From positions 1-14,173 of the forward strand of contig JADZBR010000310.1 in NCBI GenBank assembly GCA_020852035.1: 14,173 nucleotides of DNA, in the 5' to 3' direction. This DNA comes from Caulobacteraceae bacterium. GTDB lineage: Bacteria; Pseudomonadota; Alphaproteobacteria; Caulobacterales; Caulobacteraceae. Below are positions 1 through 6,372 of this stretch, in pieces. Below the pieces are notes generated by a model, which saw only the letters and a program-made list of their open reading frames with translations, made no database searches and was not told the DNA's origin. The translations under genes and the position numbers were made by a program. How positions within the stretch are numbered: position 1 is the first letter of the stretch; each line of letters opens with the position of its first letter.

Positions 1-81
1 GATGTCCTTCTCGCCCAGGACGCCCCGACCGGAGAGCCGGTCGAAAACCCCTGAAAGCCGATCTGTCAGCGCGTCGAACAA
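1..81 (-). CDS. ffh: Signal recognition particle GTPase Ffh, N-terminal fragment
   Basis: Only the first 27 codons are in the window; the gene continues past the left edge. Reading the minus strand from a TTG at 81-79 gives MFDALTDRLSGVFDRLSGRG and then VLGEKDI. This matches the start of the Ffh/SRP54 helical N domain (typically MFDxLSxRLxxxxxxLxGRGxLxExDI). Ffh binds 4.5S RNA and the signal sequences of nascent inner-membrane proteins, and delivers ribosomes to FtsY at the membrane. The TTG start is supported by an AGGAGAG Shine-Dalgarno (minus strand of 86-92) four bases upstream. No in-frame ATG or GTG gives a better fit, because the family normally begins at this exact point. The GTPase (G) and RNA-binding (M) domains are outside the window. 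The identification rests on a short but distinctive stretch. Confidence 0.86.
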   Translation of the reverse strand, partial: MFDALTDRLSGVFDRLSGRGVLGEKDI

Positions 82-218
82 ACGTCTCTCCTATGGCCCA
101 AACGCAACCAGCCCCCGTGGACGATCACGTCGACGGGGGGCCTCGCCGCCCTCGTCCCATGTTGTGATGGGGGTCGTGGCGGTGGAGGGCGCGGGTTGGT
201 CTGCGCCGGAAGCGGCGG

Positions 219-247
219 CTTATGCGCGCTTAGGCGCGGAAAATCAA
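219..247 (-). promoter_or_regulatory. Possible sigma-70 promoter for ffh
   Basis: On the minus strand, TTGATT (242-247) and CATAAG (219-224) are separated by 17 bases, four of six matches to each consensus hexamer. The start would leave a 5' leader of about 130 bases before the ffh TTG. The rest of 82-276 holds no convincing gene; the only other signal is a weak GCGC-CTAA-GCGC hairpin within the spacer. This is a pattern match only. Confidence 0.3.
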
Positions 248-276
248 GGAAGGACCATAACTACCAGCCAGCTAGG

Positions 277-1122
277 TCAACCATCGCGGATAAACCGATT
301 GTCGATGAACCGCGTCTGCTTGCGATCACTGGCAATCACTACGTCCCGCGCACGTCGGACGGTGTCCTCGTTCAGTTGGCGGACAAAATCCCGAGTTCGT
401 ACCTTATGCTGCAAGGCATCCAGGAAATCAGCGCGCTTTGCGGCTAGAAAGGCTGATCGAGGCCCAATCGGCATGATCAGGATAGCGTCATCATTCTTGA
501 AATTGCCGTACGAAACCGGCGCGTCTGAAAGTAGGAAAGTCCAATCGGCATTCTCTATCTGGACGACCGCCCAGCGCAGATTGTTGATGACCTCACCAAC
601 TCGCGAAGAATCGATCACCCGAGTGAGAGCGCCTTTCGCAAGTTCCTCGTCAAAATCCATGCGGTTTTCTGCGATATAGTCGTAGATCGTCGGCGGCCAG
701 TGTGGAGCTCGTCGTCTTTGATACTCGGGCTCAAGCTCGTCCAAATTTGAGTAATCGTGGGATCGCGCCATCTCCGCGATAGCTCGAATTCTCTGTGGAC
801 TCCGGTTGATCATGGACATTAAAAATCGGGTCCAAGCCGATGCTCGTTTGCTGTCCTGCGGGCGCTTTCCGGTCTCTACCAATTCCCTTAAAATCGCGGC
901 ACCCATGCTGTCCACGCGTTGCATGAACCTAGTTTCGACCTCTTGGCGGGCTTCCTGGGAAGTCCGACTTGGAATGGTGTAGAGGTCAATTGCGTAGCCT
1001 GTGGCTGCTGGTGTCGCGCGCCTAATTTCGAGCGTCCCTCGAATTCGACGATAGCTTTGGACCTCCCCTTTCTCGTCGGCCCATTCCCGAATCAAGAACT
1101 TGGGAACGTAGTGATGATTCAT
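277..1122 (-). CDS. DUF4238 domain protein, function unknown
   Basis: The gene encodes 281 residues. It starts MNHHYVPKFLIREWA, and the HHYVP-x-F-L-x-R-x-(F/W) opening is the signature of the DUF4238 family (Pfam PF14022). Further family-like blocks are DWTFLLSDAPVSYG near residue 190 (family form F-x-x-SD-x-PV) and MPIGPRSAFLA near residue 217. There is no signal peptide or membrane segment, so it is probably cytoplasmic. No biochemical role is established for the family that I can state. The ATG at 1122 places the HHYVP motif at residues 3-7, as expected; there is no clear Shine-Dalgarno, and an AT-rich TTTAAT about 13 bases upstream could be a -10 box of a nearly leaderless message. Base composition and codon use are visibly less GC-rich than all neighbours (for example AAT, GTA, TTA and AAA codons), suggesting horizontal acquisition. 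It stands alone upstream of ffh. Confidence 0.82.
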   Translation of the reverse strand: MNHHYVPKFLIREWADEKGEVQSYRRIRGTLEIRRATPAATGYAIDLYTIPSRTSQEARQEVETRFMQRVDSMGAAILRELVETGKRPQDSKRASAWTRFLMSMINRSPQRIRAIAEMARSHDYSNLDELEPEYQRRRAPHWPPTIYDYIAENRMDFDEELAKGALTRVIDSSRVGEVINNLRWAVVQIENADWTFLLSDAPVSYGNFKNDDAILIMPIGPRSAFLAAKRADFLDALQHKVRTRDFVRQLNEDTVRRARDVVIASDRKQTRFIDNRFIRDG

Positions 1123-1222
1123 AAGGCTAGGGGATTAAATCCGATATTGTTCCGGTGAAACCCTGATCGGCATAAGGGTCACAGCATTTTGGGACGGGGC
1201 GTCTATTTTTTTGGATCGATCC

Positions 1223-1238
1223 CGCCTCTTCGGAGGCG
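1223..1238 (-). terminator. Stem-loop just past the MFS gene stop
   Basis: A perfect 6-bp stem CGCCTC/GAGGCG closes a TTCG tetraloop (CGAA on the minus strand), six bases beyond the MFS stop codon. No U-tract follows on the minus strand, where the next run is A-rich (1206-1212 on the plus strand is T7). It may act as a weak or factor-assisted terminator, or as 3'-end protection. A GGATCGATCC palindrome follows at 1213-1222. Confidence 0.3.
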
Positions 1239-1244
1239 ACTTCT

Positions 1245-2522
1245 TCACCCAGGTTCGCCATGCCGCGCCTGCCGGAAGGGCGACACGGCCAGATGGATCG
1301 CCACCAGGATGAAGCCGCCGACGCCGATCCACAGCGCTGGCCGGTAGCCGATGGAATCGGCGATGAGGCCGCCGAGGGGCGCGCCGAGCACGATCATGCC
1401 GCGGTTGATCGAGCGCATGGTGGTGTTCATCCGCGCTTGCAGGGCGTCGGGCGTCGCCGCCTGGCGGTAGGTCATCTCGTTGGCGTTCGAGGCGCCCATG
1501 CCGAGCCCGTAGAGCCCCTGGCCCAGCGCCAGCACCGCCACCACCACCCAGGCGCCCATCCCCGCCGGCGCCAAGGCGATCACCGTCCAGCCCACCGGCA
1601 TCACGGCGCGGCAGGCGATCACCGCCCCGCCGGCGCCCCAGCGGCGGCCGATCCGCGCGGCGCCGAAGCTGCCGATGAGGCCCGTCACGCCGGCCGCCGC
1701 AAGGGCCAGGCCCAGTTCAAAGGCGCTCAGCCGCAGTTCGACCAGCACGAAGGGCACGAAGACGGTGTTGAGCAGGCTGTTGAAGACGAACCAGGCGTGG
1801 GTGGAGAGCGCGAACGGCGCCAGCACCCGGTGGCGGTAGACGAAGCGCAGGCCCTCGGCGATGTCGCGCCGCAGGCCCGTCGCCTGCGAATGGGCTTGCG
1901 GCGGCGGCTCCTCGGTGCGGATCCGCGCGATCACCACGGCCGAGAAGAGGTAGGAGGCGGCGTCGACCAGCACGGCGATGGGTGCGCCGAGGGCGGTCAC
2001 CAGAGCGCCGGCTACGGCCGGGCCGGTGGTCTGGGCGGCGGTCGCGCCCTGGTCCAGCCGGGCGTTGGCGGCCAGCAGGTGCGGGCGTGGGACGATCCGC
2101 GGGACGAAGGACTGCGAGGCCGAGTCGTTGAGCAGCGTCATCAGTCCGAAGACGGCGACGAACGCCGCCAGCACCGGCAGGGATAGCCAGCCCAGCCACC
2201 AGAGCGCCGGGATGGCGCCCAGCAGGATGGCGCGGGCGAGGTCGGTGGAGACGAGGATCGGCTTGCGCCGCCAGCGGTCCACCATCGCGCCGACGACGAG
2301 GCCGAAGAGGAGATAGGGCAGCCAGCGTGCAGCGTTGATCACGCCGACGTCGGTGGCGCTCCCCTGCAGGGTCAGCACGACCAGGACCTGCAGGGCGAGG
2401 GTGGTGATGTAGGTCCCGAACCCCGAGACCGTCTCGGCCGCCCAGAACGCCGGGAAGCCGGGGATGCGGAACACGTCCGAGCCGGGCGGACGCTCGCCGG
2501 GCGAGGCGGCCGGCTGGCTCAC
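1245..2522 (-). CDS. MFS transporter, EntS/MFS_3-like exporter
   Basis: This is a 425-residue polytopic membrane protein of the major facilitator superfamily, the usual length for a 12-helix member. The opening DVFRIPGFPAFWAAETVSGFG, the conserved loop 2-3 motif A (GAMVDRWRRKP, residues 78-88), and RLDQGATAAQTTGPAVAGALV near residue 155 resemble the MFS_3 group, which includes the enterobactin exporter EntS and many drug efflux proteins. It likely exports a small molecule by proton antiport at the inner membrane; the substrate cannot be read from the sequence. I use the GTG at 2522 because no in-frame ATG lies before the first helix, and it leaves a short cytoplasmic tail. It has no good Shine-Dalgarno of its own and may be translated by coupling to a small upstream frame. 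It lies 49 bases behind the M3 peptidase gene on the same strand, so co-transcription is likely. Confidence 0.85.
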   Translation of the reverse strand: MSQPAASPGERPPGSDVFRIPGFPAFWAAETVSGFGTYITTLALQVLVVLTLQGSATDVGVINAARWLPYLLFGLVVGAMVDRWRRKPILVSTDLARAILLGAIPALWWLGWLSLPVLAAFVAVFGLMTLLNDSASQSFVPRIVPRPHLLAANARLDQGATAAQTTGPAVAGALVTALGAPIAVLVDAASYLFSAVVIARIRTEEPPPQAHSQATGLRRDIAEGLRFVYRHRVLAPFALSTHAWFVFNSLLNTVFVPFVLVELRLSAFELGLALAAAGVTGLIGSFGAARIGRRWGAGGAVIACRAVMPVGWTVIALAPAGMGAWVVVAVLALGQGLYGLGMGASNANEMTYRQAATPDALQARMNTTMRSINRGMIVLGAPLGGLIADSIGYRPALWIGVGGFILVAIHLAVSPFRQARHGEPG

Positions 2523-2563
2523 CGGCCGCCTGCGCGAGCGGCGAAAGGTCCGCAGGCGACCAC
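2519..2563 (-). promoter_or_regulatory. Possible 14-codon leader frame overlapping the MFS start
   Basis: On the minus strand a textbook AGGAGG sits four bases before a GTG at 2563. That frame runs 14 codons (V/M-V-A-C-G-P-F-A-A-R-A-G-G-R) and stops at TGA 2521-2519, so its stop overlaps the GTG start of the MFS gene as GTGA. The MFS GTG itself lacks a Shine-Dalgarno. The arrangement would allow translational coupling from the mini-frame into the transporter gene. The peptide resembles nothing I know; the geometry is the only evidence. Confidence 0.3.
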
Positions 2564-2571
2564 GGGTCCTC

Positions 2572-4689
2572 CTAGGTCACCGGAAACCCGCGATCACGCA
2601 TCAGCGCCGCGGTGTCCGGATCGCGACCCCGGAACGCCCGGAATTGGTCGGCCGGGTCCACCGTGTTGCCCTTCGACATGATGTCGTCGTGCAGCCGCTT
2701 GGCCACCGCCTTGTCGTAGAAGCCGCCCGGCGCCTCCTTGAAGGCCTCGGCCGCGTCGGCGGTCAGGGTGTCGGCCCACAGGTAGCTGTAGTAGCCGGCC
2801 GAATAGCCGTCGGAGGCGAAGACGTGCTGGAACTGCGGCGTGCGGTGCCGCATCACGATCTCCTTGGGCATGCCGAGCTTGGCCAGCTCCTCGCGCTCGA
2901 AGGCGTCCGGGTCGATGTCGGCGTCGCCGGCCAGGTGCAGCTTCATGTCGATCAGGGCGCTGGCCAGGAACTCGGTGGTGTCGAAGCCCTGGTTGAAGGT
3001 GTCGGCGCGCTTGATCTTCTCCACCAGCTCGGCCGGGATCGGCTGGCCGGTCTCGTGGTGCAGGGCGAAGCGGTTCAGCACTTCCGGCGTCGAGAGCCAG
3101 TGCTCGTTGAGCTGCGAGGGGAACTCCACATAGTCCCGCGCCACCCGCGTGCCGGAGAGCGAGGGGTAGGTGGCGTCGGCGTTCAGCCCGTGGATGGCGT
3201 GGCCGAACTCGTGGAACAGGGTCTCGGCGTCGTCCCAGGAGATCAGCACCGGCGCGCCAGCTAAGCCTTTGACGAAGTTGCAGTTGTTGGAGACGATCGT
3301 CGCCGTTCCCCCATCCAGCTTGTCCTGGGTGCGGTAGGCGTTCATCCAGGCGCCCGAGCGCTTGCCGGGTCGGGCGTAGGGGTCGAAGTACCACAGGCCC
3401 ACGTGCTGGCCGTCGCGGGTCACCTCCCAGACGCGGATGTCCGGGTGCGCCACCGGCACGGTCACCGGCTTGTATTCGAAGCCGTAGAGCTGGCCCGAGG
3501 CCCAGAACATGCCCTCGCGCAGCTTCTCCAGCTGCATGTACGGCTTCACCTCGTCCATATCGAGGTCGTACTTCGCGATGCGCACCTTCTCGGCGTAGTA
3601 GCGATAGTCCCAGGGCTCGATGGTGATCTTCGCGCCTTCCTGGTCGGCGATCGCCTGCATGTCGGCGACCTCCTCCTTCACGCGGGCGATGGCGGCGGGC
3701 CAGACCTGCATCATCAGCGCCATCGCCGCGTCCGGCGTCTTGGCCATGGCCACCTCCAGCCGCCAGTGGGCGTGGGTGGGATAGCCCAGGAGATTGGCCC
3801 GCTCGACGCGTAGCTTCAGGATCTTCTTGACGATGGCGTTGTTGTCGCGCGCATCGCCGTTGTCGCCGCGGTTCACGAAGTTGCGCCAGACCTTCTCGCG
3901 CAGGTCCCGCCGCCTGGCGTAGGTCAGGAAGGGATCGACCGACGAGCGGGTGTTGACCACCACGAACTGGCCGTCCTTGCCCCGCGCCTTTGCGTCGGCC
4001 GCCATGCCGCCGCGGATCGAGGCGGGCACGCCGTCGAGGTCGGCCTCGGTGAGGAAGAGGTCGTAGCCCTCCTCGTCGGCCAGCAGGTTCTGGTTGAACT
4101 GGGTGTAGAGGCCGGCCAGCTCGGTGTTGATCGCCGCCACGCGGGCCTTGCCCTCGGGCGGAAGCTTGGCGCCGGCGCGCACGCCGTTGTTCCAGTAGAG
4201 CCAGGCCAGGCGCTTCTGCTCCGGCGTCAGGTTCGCCTTGTCACGGTTCTGGTAGACCGCCTCGATGCGCTGGAAGCGGGCCTCGTTCTGCACGATCTTG
4301 TCGGAAGGGGCGGCGAGCTTGGGCTCCATCTCCTTCTGCACCGCCTGCATGGCCGGCGAGTTCAGGGTGGCGCCCCAGATGCCGTAGAGCGTGCCGGCGC
4401 GGTCGCCCGCCGCGCCGGCCTTCTCCAGCGCCACGATGGTGTTCTCGAAGGTCGGCATGGAGCGCACGCGGGTGATCGCATCGATCTCGCGCAGTTCCTC
4501 GGCCATCCCCGCTTCGAGCGCCGGGGCGAGGTCTTCGACCTTCACCTTGTCGAACGGGATGATCCCGCCGTAGGCGCCGGTCCATTCGGCCAGGGCGGGG
4601 TTGGCGGCGGCTTGGGCGCCGGCGGCGCGGGGCAGGAGGGCGGCGGAAGCGGTGGCCGCCGAGGCGGCGAGGAAGGTGCGACGGCGCAT
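2572..4689 (-). CDS. M3 family zinc oligopeptidase, Dcp-like, Tat-exported
   Basis: This 705-residue protein is the usual size of peptidyl-dipeptidase Dcp / oligopeptidase A-type metallopeptidases (family M3A), which cut short peptides. The zinc site is complete: HEFGH at 492-496 gives both His ligands and catalytic Glu493, and Glu521 in DYVEFPSQLNEHW lies 29 residues after the first His, the family spacing for the third ligand. The N terminus MRRRTFLAASAATASAALLPRAAGAQA is a twin-arginine signal peptide (RRTFLA), with cleavage likely after AGA (residue 24). The enzyme should therefore act in the periplasm or outer envelope, unlike cytoplasmic E. coli Dcp. The ATG at 4689 has AGGAGA twelve bases upstream, rather long spacing. 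It is the first gene of a probable unit with the MFS gene, and is divergent from murI across about 120 bases. A role in peptide scavenging is inference. Confidence 0.93.
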   Translation of the reverse strand: MRRRTFLAASAATASAALLPRAAGAQAAANPALAEWTGAYGGIIPFDKVKVEDLAPALEAGMAEELREIDAITRVRSMPTFENTIVALEKAGAAGDRAGTLYGIWGATLNSPAMQAVQKEMEPKLAAPSDKIVQNEARFQRIEAVYQNRDKANLTPEQKRLAWLYWNNGVRAGAKLPPEGKARVAAINTELAGLYTQFNQNLLADEEGYDLFLTEADLDGVPASIRGGMAADAKARGKDGQFVVVNTRSSVDPFLTYARRRDLREKVWRNFVNRGDNGDARDNNAIVKKILKLRVERANLLGYPTHAHWRLEVAMAKTPDAAMALMMQVWPAAIARVKEEVADMQAIADQEGAKITIEPWDYRYYAEKVRIAKYDLDMDEVKPYMQLEKLREGMFWASGQLYGFEYKPVTVPVAHPDIRVWEVTRDGQHVGLWYFDPYARPGKRSGAWMNAYRTQDKLDGGTATIVSNNCNFVKGLAGAPVLISWDDAETLFHEFGHAIHGLNADATYPSLSGTRVARDYVEFPSQLNEHWLSTPEVLNRFALHHETGQPIPAELVEKIKRADTFNQGFDTTEFLASALIDMKLHLAGDADIDPDAFEREELAKLGMPKEIVMRHRTPQFQHVFASDGYSAGYYSYLWADTLTADAAEAFKEAPGGFYDKAVAKRLHDDIMSKGNTVDPADQFRAFRGRDPDTAALMRDRGFPVT

Positions 4690-4810
4690 GGGCGCGGCAG
4701 GTCTCCTATGGGGTCAGGTTGGCCGATGCTTAAGCCCCCGGCGGCTGAACGTCACCTGACGGCTGCGTAACGGGATGACGGGGCGGGGGGCGCTCGCTAG
4801 ACCTTGGCGC

Positions 4811-5662
4811 ATGGCTATCGGCGTCTTCGATTCCGGGGTGGGCGGCCTGACCGTGCACCGTCACCTCGTGGAGCGGTTCCCCCAGGCCGACTTCGTCTAC
4901 CTGGCCGACCAGGCCAACGCGCCCTACGGCGGGCGCGGCGGCGAGGAGATCGTCGACCTGACCCGCGCCGGCGTGATCCGCCTGTTCGACGAGGGCTGCG
5001 ACCTCGTCGTGCTGGCCTGCAACACCGCCGCGGCGGTGGCGCTGCGCCGCCTGCAGCAGACCTGGCTCCCCGGCTGGCGACGCGAGACCGGGCGCAAGGC
5101 GAACGTCCTCGGCATCATCGTGCCCACCATCGAGGCGGCCACGGGCCTGCCCTGGGAGCACGAAGCCGAGCGGCGCGGCGAGAAGGTCGAGAAGCTCGAC
5201 ATCCTCGGCGTCTTCTCCACGCCGGCCACGGCCGCCAGCCGGGTCTACGAGATCGAGATCGACAAGCGCCGCCAGGACGTGGCGGTGTTCTCCGAACCCT
5301 GCCCGGACCTGGCGCGGATGATCGAACAGGGCGCGGGCGCGGCGGAGCTGGCCAAGGTCGTCGAGGACCACGTCGCGCGGCTGAAGGCCCGCATCGGCCG
5401 CCACCCCGACCGCGCCATCCTCGGCTGCACCCACTACGAGATCATCGCCGACCTGTTCCGCGCGGCCCTGCCGCCGGGCACGCCGCTGATCCACCAGCCG
5501 CAGGCCACCGCCGACGCCCTGGCGCGTTACTTCGAGCGGCATCCGGAGTTCGACGTCGGTTCCGACGGCGGGCGGCGGTTCCTCACCACCGGGACGCCGG
5601 GGGTGCAGAACGCCCAGGTCACCACCTTCTGGGGCGCGCCGCTGACGTTCGAGGCGGCTTGA
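4811..5662 (+). CDS. murI: Glutamate racemase
   Basis: MurI interconverts L- and D-glutamate in the cytoplasm, supplying D-Glu for the peptidoglycan stem peptide. The 283-residue protein has the two-cysteine catalytic layout: GVFDSGVGGLTV with Asp7-Ser8, LACNTA with Cys70, and GCTHYE with Cys206 and His208. I chose the ATG at 4811 because the protein then opens MAIGVFDSGVGG, the canonical family start; an in-frame ATG at 4775 would add twelve residues with no family support. No strong Shine-Dalgarno precedes 4811. The usual YFGDTARxPYG motif reads YLADQANAPYGGR here (residues 30-42). An insertion around residues 85-128 (TWLPGWRRETGRKAN and the EHEAERRGEK stretch) makes it slightly longer than the common ~265 residues. 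The gene stands upstream of the SRPBCC gene on the same strand, but a 50-base gap with its own palindrome separates them. Confidence 0.93.
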   Translation: MAIGVFDSGVGGLTVHRHLVERFPQADFVYLADQANAPYGGRGGEEIVDLTRAGVIRLFDEGCDLVVLACNTAAAVALRRLQQTWLPGWRRETGRKANVLGIIVPTIEAATGLPWEHEAERRGEKVEKLDILGVFSTPATAASRVYEIEIDKRRQDVAVFSEPCPDLARMIEQGAGAAELAKVVEDHVARLKARIGRHPDRAILGCTHYEIIADLFRAALPPGTPLIHQPQATADALARYFERHPEFDVGSDGGRRFLTTGTPGVQNAQVTTFWGAPLTFEAA

Positions 5663-5683
5663 CGACCGAGCGCGGTCAAGTTT

Positions 5684-5703
5684 CCTTGAACGTACATTCA
5701 AGG
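5684..5703. promoter_or_regulatory. Palindrome touching the SRPBCC gene ribosome binding site
   Basis: CCTTGAA-N6-TTCAAGG is a perfect 7-bp inverted repeat. Its right arm shares three bases with the Shine-Dalgarno AGGGAGG (5701-5707) of the SRPBCC gene. The TGAA-N6-TTCA core has the spacing of ArsR/SmtB-type operators, and SRPBCC genes are often near ArsR regulators, but no such regulator is in the window. A second partner TCAAG at 5676-5680 can pair with CTTGA at 5685-5689, giving an alternative hairpin. It is either a protein operator or an RNA fold; the sequence alone does not decide. Confidence 0.4.
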
Positions 5704-5712
5704 GAGGTGGCG

Positions 5713-6240
5713 ATGCGCATGATCCTGGGCGTGCTGGCGGCGTCGCTGGCGATGGGGGCGGCGAGGGCCGAGGTGGTCGCCGTCGCCGACAACGGCTTCG
5801 AGGTGAGAGAGGTCGCCGAGGTCAAGGCGCCGGCCGCCAAGGTCTACGAGGATCTGATCCAGGTCGGGCGCTGGTGGGACAGCAGCCACTCCTGGTCCGG
5901 CGACGCGAAGAACCTGAGCATCGAGGCCAGGCCCGGCGGCTGCTGGTGCGAGACCCTGCCGAACGGCGGGGCGGCCAAGCACCTGGAGGTCATCGCAGCT
6001 GATCCCGGCAAGAGCCTGCGGTTCGCCGGCGGCCTGGGCCCGCTGCAGTTCACCGGCGCCTCGGGCCATCTGAACTGGACCCTGGCCGAGAAAGATGGCG
6101 TCACCACCGTCACCTGGACCTACGCGGTCGGCGGCTACGCCAAGGAGGGCTTCAGGACCTGGGCGCCCGCCGTCGACGGCGTGCTCGGCGCGGCCCTGAA
6201 GCGCTTCAAGAGCTACGCCGAGACCGGCAAGCCGGCCTGA
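5713..6240 (+). CDS. Exported SRPBCC (polyketide cyclase-like) family protein
   Basis: The protein has 175 residues. It begins with a cleavable Sec signal peptide, MRMILGVLAASLAMGAARA (cleavage probably after residue 19). The remainder looks like a START/SRPBCC fold, a helix-grip with a hydrophobic ligand pocket: VREVAEVKAPAAKVYEDLIQ, then RWWDSSHSWSGDAKNLS (54-55 are the paired Trp), GGCWCE (Cys77, Cys79), HLNWTLAEKDGVTTVTWTY, and a long C-terminal helix. Ligand and enzymatic activity are unknown; export to the periplasm is the main functional hint. The ATG at 5713 has AGGGAGG (5701-5707) five bases upstream; an in-frame GTG at 5707 would sit inside that Shine-Dalgarno, so I reject it. A palindrome overlapping this ribosome-binding site may control expression. 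The gene ends against a REP-like element that separates it from convergent ahpD. Confidence 0.82.
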   Translation: MRMILGVLAASLAMGAARAEVVAVADNGFEVREVAEVKAPAAKVYEDLIQVGRWWDSSHSWSGDAKNLSIEARPGGCWCETLPNGGAAKHLEVIAADPGKSLRFAGGLGPLQFTGASGHLNWTLAEKDGVTTVTWTYAVGGYAKEGFRTWAPAVDGVLGAALKRFKSYAETGKPA

Positions 6241-6252
6241 CCCCAAATCCGA

Positions 6253-6350
6253 TCATTCCCGCGAAAGCGGGAACCCAGGCTTTTTAGGTTCAACCGGAAA
6301 CGCTGGCCCCCTTCGATAAAACACCTGGGTCCCCGCTTTCGCGGGGATGA
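6253..6350. repeat. REP-like inverted pair (REPIN-type) element
   Basis: Two 27-base arms, 6253-6279 and 6324-6350, are inverted copies matching at 25 of 27 positions, separated by 44 bases. Each arm is itself a hairpin: TTCCCGC-GAAA-GCGGGAA on the left and TCCCCGC-TTTC-GCGGGGA on the right, each followed or preceded by the ACCCAGG/CCTGGGT extension. The two differences between arms (T/C and A/G) fall at paired positions, so each stem stays perfect. Such elements are dispersed in many proteobacterial genomes. It sits between the convergent 3' ends of the SRPBCC gene and ahpD, and could also serve as a bidirectional terminator or mRNA end protector. Confidence 0.75.
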
Positions 6351-6372
6351 GCGGAAGGGATGAGGCCTGCCG

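Noticed and set aside
120..276. Possible 4.5S (SRP) RNA gene beside ffh because of a CCGGAAGCGG-like hairpin
   Set aside because: The conserved SRP Alu/domain IV pattern with its asymmetric internal loop and flanking stem is not present; a GGAA loop alone is not enough.
2..679. 225-codon plus-strand open frame across ffh and the DUF4238 gene
   Set aside because: It is Ser/Arg-rich without recognisable domains and overlaps two genes with clear family motifs on the other strand.
1205..1222. T7 run next to a GGATCGATCC palindrome as an intrinsic terminator
   Set aside because: The T-run precedes rather than follows the hairpin on the plus strand, and on the minus strand it is an A-run, so the order is wrong for either direction.
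1135..1332. 65-codon minus-strand frame between the MFS and DUF4238 genes
   Set aside because: It overlaps the MFS 3' end, has no ribosome binding site, and is a basic low-complexity peptide without resemblance to known proteins.
1260..3264. Long plus-strand frames opposite the MFS and M3 peptidase genes
   Set aside because: They are His/Arg/Gly/Val-rich shadows without motifs; the minus-strand proteins carry full family signatures.
4713..4760. GTCAGGT...ACCTGAC inverted repeat between the M3 peptidase gene and murI
   Set aside because: A 7-bp match separated by 34 bases in GC-rich DNA is plausible by chance, and it aligns with no promoter element I can identify.
4804..5650. Long plus-strand open frame across murI in another register, running on into the SRPBCC gene
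   Set aside because: Its translation over murI is Arg/Pro/Gly-rich low-complexity sequence typical of a shifted frame of GC-rich coding DNA; only the part from 5713 is a real gene.
4730..5701. 323-codon minus-strand open frame opposite murI
   Set aside because: murI has all catalytic motifs on the plus strand; the opposite frame is repetitive Val/Ala/Gly/Asp-rich shadow sequence.
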